Assembly (NCBI RefSeq): GCF_030463565.1
Contig: NC_134643.1
Span: forward strand, 166,554,491 to 166,618,490
Reading direction: 5' to 3'
DNA: 64,000 bases
From: Pelecanus crispus
Lineage: Eukaryota; Chordata; Aves; Pelecaniformes; Pelecanidae
Every line of letters starts with the position of its first letter. Position 1 is the stretch's first letter. Shown piece by piece: positions 63,436 to 64,000 of the stretch. Position numbers and translations under genes: made by a program. A model generated the notes under the pieces. It saw nothing but the letters and a program-made list of their open reading frames with translations. It ran no database searches and was not told where the DNA came from.

Positions 63436-63503
63436 TCAGTCAACTTTCACCACGCTGTATATTTTGGTTACAAACCAAAAGCATGCAAAGAATCCAATTG
63501 TCC
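63436..63503 (-). CDS. TM9SF2: TM9SF2 last coding exon (partial gene)
   Basis: This is the terminal coding exon of a transmembrane-9 superfamily protein, a Golgi/endosome membrane protein with a large lumenal N-terminus and nine membrane helices. Read on the minus strand, a T-rich polypyrimidine tract ending TTTTTAG precedes the exon. The first two bases complete a split codon (consistent with Gly). The exon then encodes 21 residues and a TGA stop (63,436-63,438). The peptide has a hydrophobic helix (GFFACFWF) and a short cytosolic tail, KIYSVVKVD. From memory this matches the TM9SF2 C-terminus; TM9SF4 and TM9SF3 end differently (AAVKID, NVKID). The final KVD fits the KxD/E signal reported to bind COPI and hold TM9 proteins in the Golgi. 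The reading phase agrees with the family's Gly-Thr-Ile junction. The other exons lie beyond the right edge. The TM9 family call is very secure and the paralogue call is strong. Confidence 0.9.
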
Positions 63504-64000
63504 CTAAAAATACAAACAAACAAAAAAGTTACACTTAGGAAAACTGACACAGGAGGCATCAATTTCTGTCTGTAGAGTTCATAAATCAGGACATACGTAT
63601 ATGCAATCTGCTATCTTTAGTCTTCAGTGCATCCATCATATCATATAACAGAAAGTTACAGACAGTACCTGGTCTTTATAGGCATCAACTACTATCTAAA
63701 GTATCTCATTTTCACAATCATAGAGCTGATCACGTGGAAGACACTCGTCTTAAGATGTTTCTGTGTCATTTCCCTTCGTACATATTTGTTCTTTGTTGTT
63801 TCATTATTCCCCAGTCCAACTCCTTCACATTGCTTCAGTGACTAGCCACACACGCTTTACCTGATCTGCTCAGCTGGTCAGAATATTTGCATTACATTTA
63901 ATAAACCAATTACATTGACAGCATCAAAAGGAGTTCCCATTTCTTAGTTATACTTCAAGGTCTTGGAAAATTAGAGCACTACCTTCATTTTTGAGTAAAT
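63504..64000 (-). other. TM9SF2: Last intron of TM9SF2 (partial)
   Basis: This is the sequence upstream of the terminal exon in the sense of transcription. The acceptor AG sits at 63,504-63,505 after a T-rich tract. I looked for the preceding exon (the helix ending in a Phe-Thr-Gly junction) on the minus strand and did not find it before the window ends. No repeat is recognised. Confidence 0.8.

Noticed and set aside
1-64000. Endogenous retrovirus or LTR, tRNA, rRNA, CRISPR
   Set aside because: No paired long terminal repeats, gag/pol-like frames, cloverleaf genes or spaced identical repeats were seen. The only retroelement coding sequence is CR1.

Overview
The window looks like a piece of a bird chromosome. 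Evidence for this is the repeated CR1 non-LTR retrotransposon tails (six copies, both orientations, with the typical avian ending TTCTATGATTCTATG), a few very old MIR-type SINE fragments, and the absence of L1 or Alu-like repeats. The window is almost entirely non-coding. The only two protein-coding exons I can defend are both on the minus strand.

Right end (62.4-64.0 kb): the last coding exon and 3' UTR of TM9SF2, a nine-transmembrane Golgi/endosomal protein. The exon encodes the final membrane helix and a C-terminal tail ending KIYSVVKVD-stop. The gene runs leftward from beyond the window. Its 3' UTR carries three perfect Pumilio-type elements and a plausible polyadenylation signal.

Middle (42.3-62.4 kb): about 20 kb of intergenic DNA with three short CR1 tails and no recognisable gene.

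41.2-42.5 kb: a strong CpG island with CCAAT boxes, GC boxes and an E-box. It sits directly over a short minus-strand exon encoding an alanine/arginine-rich, acid-free mitochondrial presequence that ends at a GTGAGT donor. In mammals the gene immediately downstream of TM9SF2, in the same orientation, is CLYBL (mitochondrial citramalyl-CoA lyase). I therefore infer that this is CLYBL exon 1, and that positions 1-41,884 are its very long first intron. I did not find exon 2 by eye.

Intron (1-41.9 kb): the left 13 kb differs from the rest. It is CpG-rich and poor in young repeats, and it has several AT-rich blocks full of homeodomain and POU sites that look like conserved enhancers (ZIC5/ZIC2 lie beyond CLYBL in mammals). 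It also holds three GC-rich minisatellites and a CTCF-like site beside a second CpG island. The remainder is ordinary AT-rich intron with a 1.1-kb CR1 element at 26.9-28.0 kb. I see no novel protein system. The long GC-rich reading frames are artefacts of tandem repeats and CpG islands.
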